From assembly GCF_007713735.2 (NCBI RefSeq), contig NZ_VMNW02000057.1, positions 1-55,724 of the forward strand: DNA of 55,724 bases, given 5' to 3'. Below are positions 16,141 through 23,712 of this stretch, one piece after another. Below the pieces are notes generated by a model that was given only the letters and a program-made list of their open reading frames with translations, made no database searches and was not told where the DNA came from. Position numbers and translations under genes: made by a program. This stretch comes from Amycolatopsis acidicola (lineage in GTDB: Bacteria > Actinomycetota > Actinomycetes > Mycobacteriales > Pseudonocardiaceae). Positions within the stretch are counted from its first letter, which is position 1, and each line of letters opens with the position of its first letter.

Positions 16141-16959
16141 ATGGATACCGGACTCGCGGGACAGGTCGTGGTGGTCACCGGCGCGACGGCGAACATCGGC
16201 CGCGCCACCGCCCTCGCCTTCGCCGAAGAAGGCGCGAAGGTCGTGCTCGTCGGCCGGGACGAGCAGGCGGGGCAGCGCGTCGCGTCACTGGCGCGGGAGC
16301 GCGGCGCGGCGGATGTGCTGTGGCGCGCCGCGGATGTCACTTCCGGGGAACAGGTCGCGGCGTTGTTCGACGACGTGTTGGCGCGGTTCGGCACGGTCGA
16401 CGTGCTCGTGAACAACGTCGGCGGGAACACGGCCGTCACCCCGTTCGAGGAATCGGACCCCGCCCAGTGGCGGGCCGATCTCGACGTCAACCTGATGAGC
16501 ACGCTGAACTGCACGCACCGGGTGCTGCCGCGGATGCGGGCGGCCGGGCGCGGGCGGATCGTGAACATCGGCTCAGTGTCGGCGCTGATCGGGGACCCGT
16601 ATCTGGCGGTGTATTCGGCGGCGAAGGGTGCGGTGCACTCTTTCACCCGGGTGCTCGCGCTGGAGGTCGGGGACGCGGGGATCACCGTGAACGCCATCGC
16701 GCCGTATGGCACCGTGCCGGAGGACCTGGCGGCGGAAACCAGTGCGGGGTCCCGGTTCCACCCCGACACCGGCATGTTCACCCAGGCGTCGAAGAGCCGG
16801 GTCGACGAGCGTGCCCGGTTCCGCCGCACCACTGCTTTGCCGCGGCAGACGGCGCTTCCGGCCGAGATCGCCGCCGCGGCCGTCTACCTGGCCTCGCGGC
16901 AGGCGGCTTTCGTGACAGGGCACGTGCTTCAGGTGGACGGCGGAGTGGTGCTGACGTAG
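16141..16959 (+). CDS. SDR family oxidoreductase
   Basis: A 272-residue short-chain dehydrogenase: cofactor motif TGATANIG, NNVGG in place of NNAG, catalytic serine in NIGSVS and the YSAAK pair. It starts 6 bases after the P450 stop, so it is likely co-translated and may oxidise the alcohol formed by that P450. A loop insertion between about residues 195 and 235 covers the substrate region. It ends convergent with the TetR at 16965. Confidence 0.9.
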   Translation: MDTGLAGQVVVVTGATANIGRATALAFAEEGAKVVLVGRDEQAGQRVASLARERGAADVLWRAADVTSGEQVAALFDDVLARFGTVDVLVNNVGGNTAVTPFEESDPAQWRADLDVNLMSTLNCTHRVLPRMRAAGRGRIVNIGSVSALIGDPYLAVYSAAKGAVHSFTRVLALEVGDAGITVNAIAPYGTVPEDLAAETSAGSRFHPDTGMFTQASKSRVDERARFRRTTALPRQTALPAEIAAAAVYLASRQAAFVTGHVLQVDGGVVLT

Positions 16960-16964
16960 CGCGC

Positions 16965-17501
16965 TCACCGCGAACAGGGAAAGAACCCGTCCAGGATCAC
17001 GGCCACGATCCGCTGCGTGGCGTCCTCGTGGTGGGCGCTCGCGACCGCCGCCTCCACCATCTCGAACACCACCAGCAGGTCGCTGGGCTGCACGTCGGCG
17101 CGCAGCTCGCCCCGGGACTGCGCCTGCAGGAACTCCGGGGTGAGCAGCGTGACCAGCGAGTCCGAGTACTGCCGCTGGTAGCGCACGGGCAGCTCACGGA
17201 AGAAGCGCACCAGCGGCCGCCGCGCGATCTGGGTGGCCAGCACGGCGCCCAGCAGCTCACGGAACGAGCCGCCCCCGGCGTGGTGCACGGTGCGGCGCAA
17301 CAGTTTCAGCTGCTGAGCGGCGACGGCGAGGCCGAGGGAACGCTGATCCGGGAAATGCCGGTACACGGTGGCGCGGCCGAGCCGGGCGCGCCGCGCGATT
17401 TCCGCCAGCGGCACGATTTCGGAACCCTGCGCGTAAGCCTCCTCGGCCACTCGCAGGATCTTCTCCCGGTTGAGACGCGCGTCGGTGCGGTGGGGGCTCA
17501 A
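16965..17501 (-). CDS. TetR family transcriptional regulator
   Basis: A 178-residue regulator. The helix-turn-helix runs from REKILRVAEEAYAQG to ATVYRHFPDQ; the ligand domain resembles the SbtR-type TetR group. The start is TTG at 17501, uncertain because no strong ribosome-binding site is visible. It diverges from the cholesterol-oxidase-like gene and a 14-bp palindrome lies between them, so it is probably the local repressor. Confidence 0.88.
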   Translation of the reverse strand: MSPHRTDARLNREKILRVAEEAYAQGSEIVPLAEIARRARLGRATVYRHFPDQRSLGLAVAAQQLKLLRRTVHHAGGGSFRELLGAVLATQIARRPLVRFFRELPVRYQRQYSDSLVTLLTPEFLQAQSRGELRADVQPSDLLVVFEMVEAAVASAHHEDATQRIVAVILDGFFPCSR

Positions 17502-17537
17502 CGCCGACGTCTTCCCTGAGTCCGCACCGGCCGAATG

Positions 17538-17551
17538 CTACTGGCGAGTAG
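17538..17551. promoter_or_regulatory. candidate TetR operator CTACTGGCGAGTAG
   Basis: Perfect 5-bp arms with a 4-base centre in the 135-bp gap between the divergent TetR and GMC oxidoreductase genes. Its ACT-N4-AGT form is like many TetR half-sites. Inference from symmetry and position only. Confidence 0.55.
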
Positions 17552-17636
17552 TGAGATCCGCAAATCGTTCCTTGTCTCGGTTCCGCTCCTTAAACTCCGG
17601 CTCGTCCGGCAAGTTCCGCCAAGGAAGGACCGCTTC

Positions 17637-19208
17637 ATGTCAGTCGTGCACCGGCGTACCGTCCTCAAGGGGGCCGCGGCCGCCACCGGCCTGTCCCTGC
17701 TGCCCGCCACGGCGGGCGCGGCGAGCCGTGTCCCGGTGACGACCGAGGAACGCCGGGTCGTCATCGTCGGGTCCGGCTTCGGCGGCGGGGTCTCCGCGCT
17801 GCGGCTCGCGCAAGCCGGCGTGCCGGTCCTGGTGCTGGAGCGCGGGATCCGCTGGCCGAGCGGCCCGAACGCCGAGACGTTCCCGCATCCGACGTCGCCC
17901 GACAAGCGCATCTTCTGGCTGGGCTCGGAACCGAACCTGTTCAACCTCGTCTCGTTCCCGTTCCCGCGCTACACCGGCCTGCTGGAACGCGTCGCGGGCA
18001 ACGGGATGGACATGATGGTCGCGGCCGGGGTCGGCGGCGGATCCCTGATCTACCAGGGTATGACGCTCCAGCCGGCGCGGGACGTGTTCAACGCGAACCT
18101 GCCCGAGCAACTGGACTACGACCGGATGGACCAGGTCTACTACCCGCGCGTCGCCGGGATGCTGCAGGTCGAGACCGCGCCCGACGAGCTGATCGACAGC
18201 CCGACGTACAAGGCGTCCCGCGTGTTCGCCCGCAACACGAAGCAGGCGGGCTACCCACTGCAAAAGATCCCGATGCCGATCGACTGGGACTACGCGCTGC
18301 GCGAGCTCAAGGGCGAGATGAAAGCGTCCTACACCAACGGCGACTGCAGCCTCGGCGTCAACAACGGCGGCAAGCATTCCGTCGACGTCACCTACCTCGC
18401 CGCCGCGGAGGCCACCGGCAACTGCGAGATCGCGACCCTGCACAACGTCACCGGCGTCGCGCTGGCCAAGGACGGGCGCTGGCGGATCGAGGCCGACCGC
18501 ATCACCACCGACGGCACGGTGGTGGAGAAGAAGATCTTCCTCGCCAACGCGCTGGTGATGGGCGCGGGCACGGCGGGCACCACGCGGCTGCTGATGCGCG
18601 CGGCCGCCACCGGCTCGATCCCGGACCTGCCCGACGGGCTCGGCACGAACTGGGGCTCCAACGGCGACCAGATCTACACCTGGACGAACTTCGCCGACGA
18701 TTTCGGGGCCCCGCAAGGAGGTCCGGTCGTCTACGGCAGCCTGGAATGGGACGACCCGGAGCGGGCCAACACCGTCATCCAGGCTTCGCTCCCGCCGCTG
18801 CCGGACCTGCACACCACGATGCTCGTCGGCTACGGCGTCAGCCAGGGGCGCGGCCATTTCGTGTACGACGCGGCCAAGGACGACGCTGTCCTGCACTGGT
18901 CGGGCAATCCGGACGGCCCGCTGGCGAGCCGGATCGAGCAGCGCGTCAGCGACATCGGCGGAGCGGCGTCGGTCCGGCTCGACACCACGACGATCGCGCC
19001 CAGCACGTGGCATCCGCTCGGCGGCGCGTCGATGGACCTCGTGTGCGACCTCGAAGGGCGCGTGCAAGGACATCGCGGGCTGTATGTGCTCGACGGCGCG
19101 CTGATGCCGGGCAACACGGCCGCGTGCAACCCGTCCATGACGATCGCGGCCGTCGCCGAGCGGGCGCTGGACGACATCGTCGCCAACGACGTCGGTACCG
19201 TCTTCTGA
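17637..19208 (+). CDS. secreted GMC oxidoreductase, cholesterol oxidase-like
   Basis: A 523-residue flavoprotein. A Tat-like leader HRRTVLKGAAAATGLSLLPA precedes the FAD motif VVIVGSGFGGGVSALRL. Near the C-terminus are WHPLGG (His about 458) and NTAACNPSMT (Asn about 498), matching the His/Asn pair that class I cholesterol oxidases use for 3-hydroxysterol oxidation and isomerisation. ATG at 17637 follows AAGGA. It is probably exported folded with FAD and acts on sterols or related hydrophobic alcohols, but the family also holds other GMC enzymes, so the substrate is probable rather than certain. Confidence 0.85.
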   Translation: MSVVHRRTVLKGAAAATGLSLLPATAGAASRVPVTTEERRVVIVGSGFGGGVSALRLAQAGVPVLVLERGIRWPSGPNAETFPHPTSPDKRIFWLGSEPNLFNLVSFPFPRYTGLLERVAGNGMDMMVAAGVGGGSLIYQGMTLQPARDVFNANLPEQLDYDRMDQVYYPRVAGMLQVETAPDELIDSPTYKASRVFARNTKQAGYPLQKIPMPIDWDYALRELKGEMKASYTNGDCSLGVNNGGKHSVDVTYLAAAEATGNCEIATLHNVTGVALAKDGRWRIEADRITTDGTVVEKKIFLANALVMGAGTAGTTRLLMRAAATGSIPDLPDGLGTNWGSNGDQIYTWTNFADDFGAPQGGPVVYGSLEWDDPERANTVIQASLPPLPDLHTTMLVGYGVSQGRGHFVYDAAKDDAVLHWSGNPDGPLASRIEQRVSDIGGAASVRLDTTTIAPSTWHPLGGASMDLVCDLEGRVQGHRGLYVLDGALMPGNTAACNPSMTIAAVAERALDDIVANDVGTVF

Positions 19209-19234
19209 TCACCGTCCACTGTGGAGGCTCAACG

Positions 19235-21208
19235 ATGAGGTCCGCTCTCGCGCTCGTGGCCGTGCTCGCCGCCGGTGTGCTCACCGGCCCCGCGGCCGTC
19301 GCCGTCACGCCGCCGGATCCGGTCCAGGAGGCCATCGACGCCAGCGCGGCGCCGGGGCATTCCTGGACGCCGGGTCCCGCGGAGTACGGCGAGTCGAAGC
19401 AGGAGAACGTGCCGGTCACGATGGCCGACGGCACCGTGCTGCGCGCGACGGTCGACACTCCGCTGGACAAGGCGACCGGGCAGCCCGCGGCCGGCCCGTT
19501 CCCGGTGCTGCTGACGCAAACGCCGTACGGGAACCAGCTCGCGGGCCAGCTCGGGTCCTCGGCTGTCGGGGTGGACCCGTACTTCGTCTCGCACGGCTAC
19601 ATCGACGTCTCGGTCGACGTGCGCGGCACCGGGAACTCGGCGGGCAGTTTCGACCTGTTCGACACGCAGCAGACCCAGGACGCGGTCGCGATGGTGAACT
19701 GGGCCGCCGGACTGCCGCACGCCAATGGCACCGTCGGCCTGCACGGGGCTTCCTACCTCGGGATCAACCAGCTGTTCACGGCCGCCGCGGTGGGGAAGAA
19801 CTCGCCGCTGAAGGCGATCTTCCCGCTCATCGCGGCCAACGACACCTACCGCGACACCGCGTTCATGGGCGGCATCCCGGACGCGGAGTTCGACCTCGCG
19901 TACCTCGGGGCGCTGCTGCCGCTGGTGAACCTGCTCAACCCGGCGGTCGCGTTCCTGCGGAACCCGGCGGACCTGCTCTCGTCCGCGCAGGTTCTGGCGC
20001 AGCACCTGCAAAGCACGGTCAGCAACAATCTGCTGTTCCTCGCGCAGGCGTATCTCGGCGGGCCGAACTCGTACGACAACCAGTACTGGCACGACCGCGC
20101 GCCGCAGAACGTGCTGCGGAACGTGGTGGCGAACGGCATCCCGGCCTACCTCGTGGGCGGGGAGCACGACATCTTCCAGCGCGGCGAGCCGTTGAACTAC
20201 GCGGCACTGCAGAACGCCTGGGCCGGAAAGCCGACGACAGCGCCGATGTCGGCGGGCCAGCCGGTCACCGGCCGGTACCAGCTGCTCGACGGCGACTACA
20301 CGCACCTCCAGCTCGCGGTCAACGCCTCGGCGCTGGAGGAGCTGCAGCTGAAGTGGTTCGACACCTGGCTCAAGGGCGCCGACACCGGTATGGGCGAGAC
20401 GCGGACCCCGTTGCACTACTACGACATCGGCACCGGGCACTACGCGCAGACCACGACGTACCCGCTGACCGGCGCGAAGCCGACGACGTACTACTTCTCC
20501 GGTGAGCGAAGCGGGACAGCGCCGTCCCGCAACGACGGCACGCTGACCACGACGGCGCCGCTTGCCGGCGCGGACCAGGTGTCGTGGGCGCCGGTCAGCT
20601 CGTCGATCTGCGACCGGTCGGCCGATCAGTGGATCATGGGCGCGGTCTCGCTGCTGACCGCGAACCTGCCCAGCCCGGTGCCGTGCCTTGACGACGATCG
20701 CGCCGCGCAGACCGGGCCGACGGCGCTCACTTACACGACGGAACCGATGTCCGGAGCGACAACCCTGGCCGGCCCGATTTCGGCGACCTTGTACGCCTCC
20801 GCGACCACGACGCAGACGGAGTGGGTGGTCAACGTCGAGGACGTCGCCCCGGACGGCACTTCGAAGCCGCTCACCGAAGGCGCGCTGCTGGGCTCGGCGC
20901 GCGCGGTGGACTCGTCGCGCTCGTGGACCGTCGACGGGAAGACCGTGCTGCCCTACCACCCCTACACGGCGGAAGCGGAAAAACCGGTGGTTCCCGGCGC
21001 GGTGACGAAATACGACGTGGAGGTTTTCCCGACGTACGCCACCATCGCGGCCGGGCACCGGGTACGGGTCACGGTGAACACCAACGACTTCCCGCATCTG
21101 CTGCCGACTCCGCCGCAGCTGCTGAGCCTGCTCGGGGGCGGCTATCAGGTCCAGCACACGGCGGCGCATCCGTCGTCGGTCACGTTGCCGCTGATCAGCG
21201 CTTCGTGA
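19235..21208 (+). CDS. secreted CocE/NonD (X-Pro dipeptidyl-peptidase S15) family hydrolase
   Basis: A 657-residue protein with a Sec signal peptide (MRSALALVAVLAAGVLTGPA). The alpha/beta hydrolase core has the nucleophile elbow GLHGASYLGI (Ser about 172) and DVRGTGNS before it. The final third is a jelly-roll domain as in cocaine esterase and Xaa-Pro acyl peptidases. ATG at 19235 follows GGAGG; the longer upstream frame overlaps the flavoenzyme and is rejected. It lies 26 bases after the cholesterol-oxidase-like gene. Ester or peptide cleavage outside the cell is likely; the exact substrate is unknown. Confidence 0.9.
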   Translation: MRSALALVAVLAAGVLTGPAAVAVTPPDPVQEAIDASAAPGHSWTPGPAEYGESKQENVPVTMADGTVLRATVDTPLDKATGQPAAGPFPVLLTQTPYGNQLAGQLGSSAVGVDPYFVSHGYIDVSVDVRGTGNSAGSFDLFDTQQTQDAVAMVNWAAGLPHANGTVGLHGASYLGINQLFTAAAVGKNSPLKAIFPLIAANDTYRDTAFMGGIPDAEFDLAYLGALLPLVNLLNPAVAFLRNPADLLSSAQVLAQHLQSTVSNNLLFLAQAYLGGPNSYDNQYWHDRAPQNVLRNVVANGIPAYLVGGEHDIFQRGEPLNYAALQNAWAGKPTTAPMSAGQPVTGRYQLLDGDYTHLQLAVNASALEELQLKWFDTWLKGADTGMGETRTPLHYYDIGTGHYAQTTTYPLTGAKPTTYYFSGERSGTAPSRNDGTLTTTAPLAGADQVSWAPVSSSICDRSADQWIMGAVSLLTANLPSPVPCLDDDRAAQTGPTALTYTTEPMSGATTLAGPISATLYASATTTQTEWVVNVEDVAPDGTSKPLTEGALLGSARAVDSSRSWTVDGKTVLPYHPYTAEAEKPVVPGAVTKYDVEVFPTYATIAAGHRVRVTVNTNDFPHLLPTPPQLLSLLGGGYQVQHTAAHPSSVTLPLISAS

Positions 21209-21286
21209 GTGCACTGATGGGTGGAGTCGTTCGACCGGGCCGTCCGGGCGCCAGTAATGTCGGGCACCGCGGACGGAAGGAGCGAC

Positions 21287-21568
21287 GTGGCCGAGGTGCC
21301 GGACAGATACCACGAGCAGCGCAGGCGGGTGCAGGAGTTGCTGACCCGCTTCTCCGGGCTCGGCGAGCTGCTCCGGGAAAGCGTCGAGGCCACCGACGCG
21401 ATGGTGCTGGCGGACGCCGTCGACCTCGGGCAGCTGACGAAGAACGAGGAGAAGGACCTGCTGCGCCACCTCGAACGGTCCGCCGCGTCCGCCCGCGCGG
21501 CCGAGCGCATCACGCGGTTCTACCTGGCGGAACTGGAAAACACCATGCGCCGCGACGGCCTCCTCTAG
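21287..21568 (+). CDS. small helical protein of unknown function
   Basis: A 93-residue protein that I do not recognise. It is highly charged and predicted all helical, with heptad-like RRRVQELLTRFSGLGELLRE and LLRHLERSAASARAAERI stretches suggesting a coiled coil. GTG at 21287 is chosen because GGAAGGAG stands six bases upstream; longer starts at 21221 and 21257 have no such site. It follows the secreted hydrolase by 78 bases and ends convergent with the SDR at 21633. Confidence 0.6.
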   Translation: MAEVPDRYHEQRRRVQELLTRFSGLGELLRESVEATDAMVLADAVDLGQLTKNEEKDLLRHLERSAASARAAERITRFYLAELENTMRRDGLL

Positions 21569-21632
21569 GGAAGGCCCCCACCCCGCACCGCCACGCAAAC
21601 CACACTTGAAACACTCCTCTGGGCGCGGCCGG

Positions 21633-22355
21633 TCACAGCGCGGTGAAGCCGCCGTCGATCACCAGTTCCGCGCCGGTCATGTACTTCGCCTCGTCCGAGG
21701 CGAGATACAGGACGCCGTAAGCGATGTCGGCGGGCTCGCCGCGTTTGCCGAGCGGGATGGCGGCGAGCGTGCGGGCGTTGTAGTCGCGGGCGGCGTCTCC
21801 GGTGTCCTGCCGCACCGACTTCGCCGAGCCCGTCTCGATCGAGCCCGGATGCACCGAGTTCACCCGGATCCCGCGTGCCGCGTACGTGGCCGCGTCGGCC
21901 TTCGTCATCAGGCGGACCGCGCCCTTGCTCGCGTGGTACACGGGCAGCATCGCGTTCCCCACCAGGCCGTACATCGACGACATGTTGACCACGCTGCCGC
22001 CTTCGCCCATGTGCGGGATGGCGTACTTCGTGCACAGCCACGTGCCCCGCACGTTCACCGCGAACACCGCGTCGAACTCCTCCGCGCTCACCTCGTGCGC
22101 GGGTTTGCGCGGGCCGGGGATGCCGGCATTGTTGACGAGCACGTCGATCCGGCCGTGCTCGGCCACGACCCGCCGCATCGCTTGCGCCACAGCGGTTTCG
22201 TCCCGGATGTCCACTCGCCACAGCCCCGGACCCGGCGTGACGTCCAGCCCGGTCACCAGGCCGCCATGCTCGGCCAAGAGCGCGCGGATCGACGCGCCGA
22301 GCCCGGCGGCGGCGCCCGTGACCACGCAGACCTTGCCTTCGACGCGGCCGGTCAT
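21633..22355 (-). CDS. SDR family oxidoreductase
   Basis: A 240-residue classical SDR: TGAAAGLG cofactor loop, NNAGIPG, catalytic serine in NMSSMYG, and YHASK. The C-terminus GAELVIDGGFTAL is typical. ATG at 22355 overlaps the stop of the upstream SDR by 4 bases, so the two are translationally coupled and may act on the same pathway. It probably oxidises or reduces a secondary alcohol; substrate unknown. Confidence 0.9.
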   Translation of the reverse strand: MTGRVEGKVCVVTGAAAGLGASIRALLAEHGGLVTGLDVTPGPGLWRVDIRDETAVAQAMRRVVAEHGRIDVLVNNAGIPGPRKPAHEVSAEEFDAVFAVNVRGTWLCTKYAIPHMGEGGSVVNMSSMYGLVGNAMLPVYHASKGAVRLMTKADAATYAARGIRVNSVHPGSIETGSAKSVRQDTGDAARDYNARTLAAIPLGKRGEPADIAYGVLYLASDEAKYMTGAELVIDGGFTAL

Positions 22356-23113
22356 GACGGCTTCGCCGAGATCGCTGAACGGCCGCCGTCCACGCGGAAG
22401 ACCTGGCCGGTCACGTAACTCGCGGCGGGGGAGGCCAGGAAGCACACCACCGCGGCGACTTCCTCGGGCCTGCCCATCCGGCCGAGCGGGATCGTGCTCT
22501 CCCAGCGCGCCCTGGCCGCGTCGTCGGACCAGGCGTCGTCGTTGATCGCGGTGCGCACGAAGCCCGGGTTGACGACGTTGACGGTGACCCCGCGCGGCGC
22601 GAGTTCCGCGGCGAGTTGCCGGGTCAGCGCCACGACGCCGCCTTTCGACGCGGTGTAGGCCGGGTACGCGTAGCCGCGGTCGGCCGCGCCGGAGCCGAGG
22701 TTGACGATGCGTTTCGCGCCTTCGGTGGCGGTCAGCCGGGGCAACGCCGCGCGCACCACGCGGAACGTGCCCGTGAGGTTGATGTCCAGCACGGAATTCC
22801 AGGTGTCCCAGGCGGTGTCCTCGATCCCGGCGCGGGCGAGCACCCCGGCGGCGTTGACCACCACGTCGAGGCGTCCCCGCCACGAGGCGACCCGTTCGAA
22901 CGCCGCTTCGACTTCCGCGTTTTCCCGCACGTCGCAAGGTATTTCGAGCACTTCGCCCGGCCCGCACCGCGCGCGGGTCGCGGCCAGCCCGGCGCTGTCC
23001 CGGTCGAGCAGCGCCACGTGCGCGCCCTCGGCCGAAAGCTGTTCCGCGACCGCCGCTCCGATACCGGATGCCGCACCCGTCACGACGGCGACCCTGCCGT
23101 TTTCCCCTGGCAC
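22352..23113 (-). CDS. SDR family oxidoreductase
   Basis: A 253-residue classical SDR: TGAASGIG, NAAGVL, NLGSGAA and YTASK motifs in order. The GTG at 23113 is picked because AGAGAGG lies eight bases upstream; the GTG at 23119 is too close to it. It leads a two-gene leftward operon with the SDR at 21633 and diverges from the SnoaL-like gene at 23204. Substrate unknown. Confidence 0.88.
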   Translation of the reverse strand: MPGENGRVAVVTGAASGIGAAVAEQLSAEGAHVALLDRDSAGLAATRARCGPGEVLEIPCDVRENAEVEAAFERVASWRGRLDVVVNAAGVLARAGIEDTAWDTWNSVLDINLTGTFRVVRAALPRLTATEGAKRIVNLGSGAADRGYAYPAYTASKGGVVALTRQLAAELAPRGVTVNVVNPGFVRTAINDDAWSDDAARARWESTIPLGRMGRPEEVAAVVCFLASPAASYVTGQVFRVDGGRSAISAKPS

Positions 23114-23178
23114 GACCACGACCTCTCTGCCGAAGGTGTCCACTGTGGAGCGAAGAACCGGAGCACTTGACTCAAACA

Positions 23179-23192
23179 TGACACGTGCGTCA
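23179..23192. promoter_or_regulatory. candidate operator TGACACGTGCGTCA
   Basis: A near-perfect 14-bp palindrome (one mismatched pair) lies 11 bases before the SnoaL-like start, in the 90-bp divergent gap with the SDR pair. TTGACA on the minus strand overlaps it, so a bound protein could block both promoters. No adjacent regulator is encoded. Confidence 0.4.
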
Positions 23193-23203
23193 TTGTCAAT
23201 CGC

Positions 23204-23707
23204 ATGACCGCGATCGACGATCTGCTCGCCCGCGCCGAGATCACGGACGTACTGTCCCGCTACGCGCACGCCATCGACCGCGGGGACCGGCCGCTGGCCC
23301 GCACCTGCTACCACCCGGACGCCACCGACGACCACGGCCGGTTTTCCGGCCCGGTGGACGAGTTGTTCGAGTTCTTCGAGCGCTACGGCGCGACGCTCGC
23401 CGGCACTTACCACTTCCTCGGCGTCCCGGCGATCGTCCTGGAGGGTGATCGTGCCGAGGTGGAAACCTACTGTCTGTACCGGAAAAACCCGCTGGACGGC
23501 GAGGCCGTGTTCCAGGGTCTGCGCTACTTCGACGTCTTCGAACGCCGTTCGGGTCGCTGGCTCATCGCCCGCCGCACCGTGATCCTGGACTGGGAACACG
23601 CGGCCCCACCGCCGCCCGCAGTGGGGAGCCCGGATACCTGGAAACGCGGCGCCCGCGGCGAAGCAGACCCGGCCGCTTCACTGACGCGCGCGCTGCGGGG
23701 CGGTTGA
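23204..23707 (+). CDS. nuclear transport factor 2-like (SnoaL-like) protein
   Basis: A 167-residue protein with the SnoaL_4-type start AEITDVLSRYAHAIDRGD and later WLIARRTVILDW. The cone-shaped fold of this group binds hydrophobic ligands and includes cyclases, dehydratases, isomerases and dioxygenase small subunits. Divergent pairing with two SDRs suggests a shared small-molecule pathway. A proline-rich C-terminal tail (about 135-167) is probably disordered. No catalytic residue is assigned. Confidence 0.85.
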   Translation: MTAIDDLLARAEITDVLSRYAHAIDRGDRPLARTCYHPDATDDHGRFSGPVDELFEFFERYGATLAGTYHFLGVPAIVLEGDRAEVETYCLYRKNPLDGEAVFQGLRYFDVFERRSGRWLIARRTVILDWEHAAPPPPAVGSPDTWKRGARGEADPAASLTRALRGG

Positions 23708-23712
23708 GCCTG

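Noticed and set aside
19229..21598. Minus-strand 789-codon frame opposite the secreted hydrolase
   Set aside because: Arginine-rich antisense shadow; the hydrolase on the plus strand has a signal peptide and catalytic motif.
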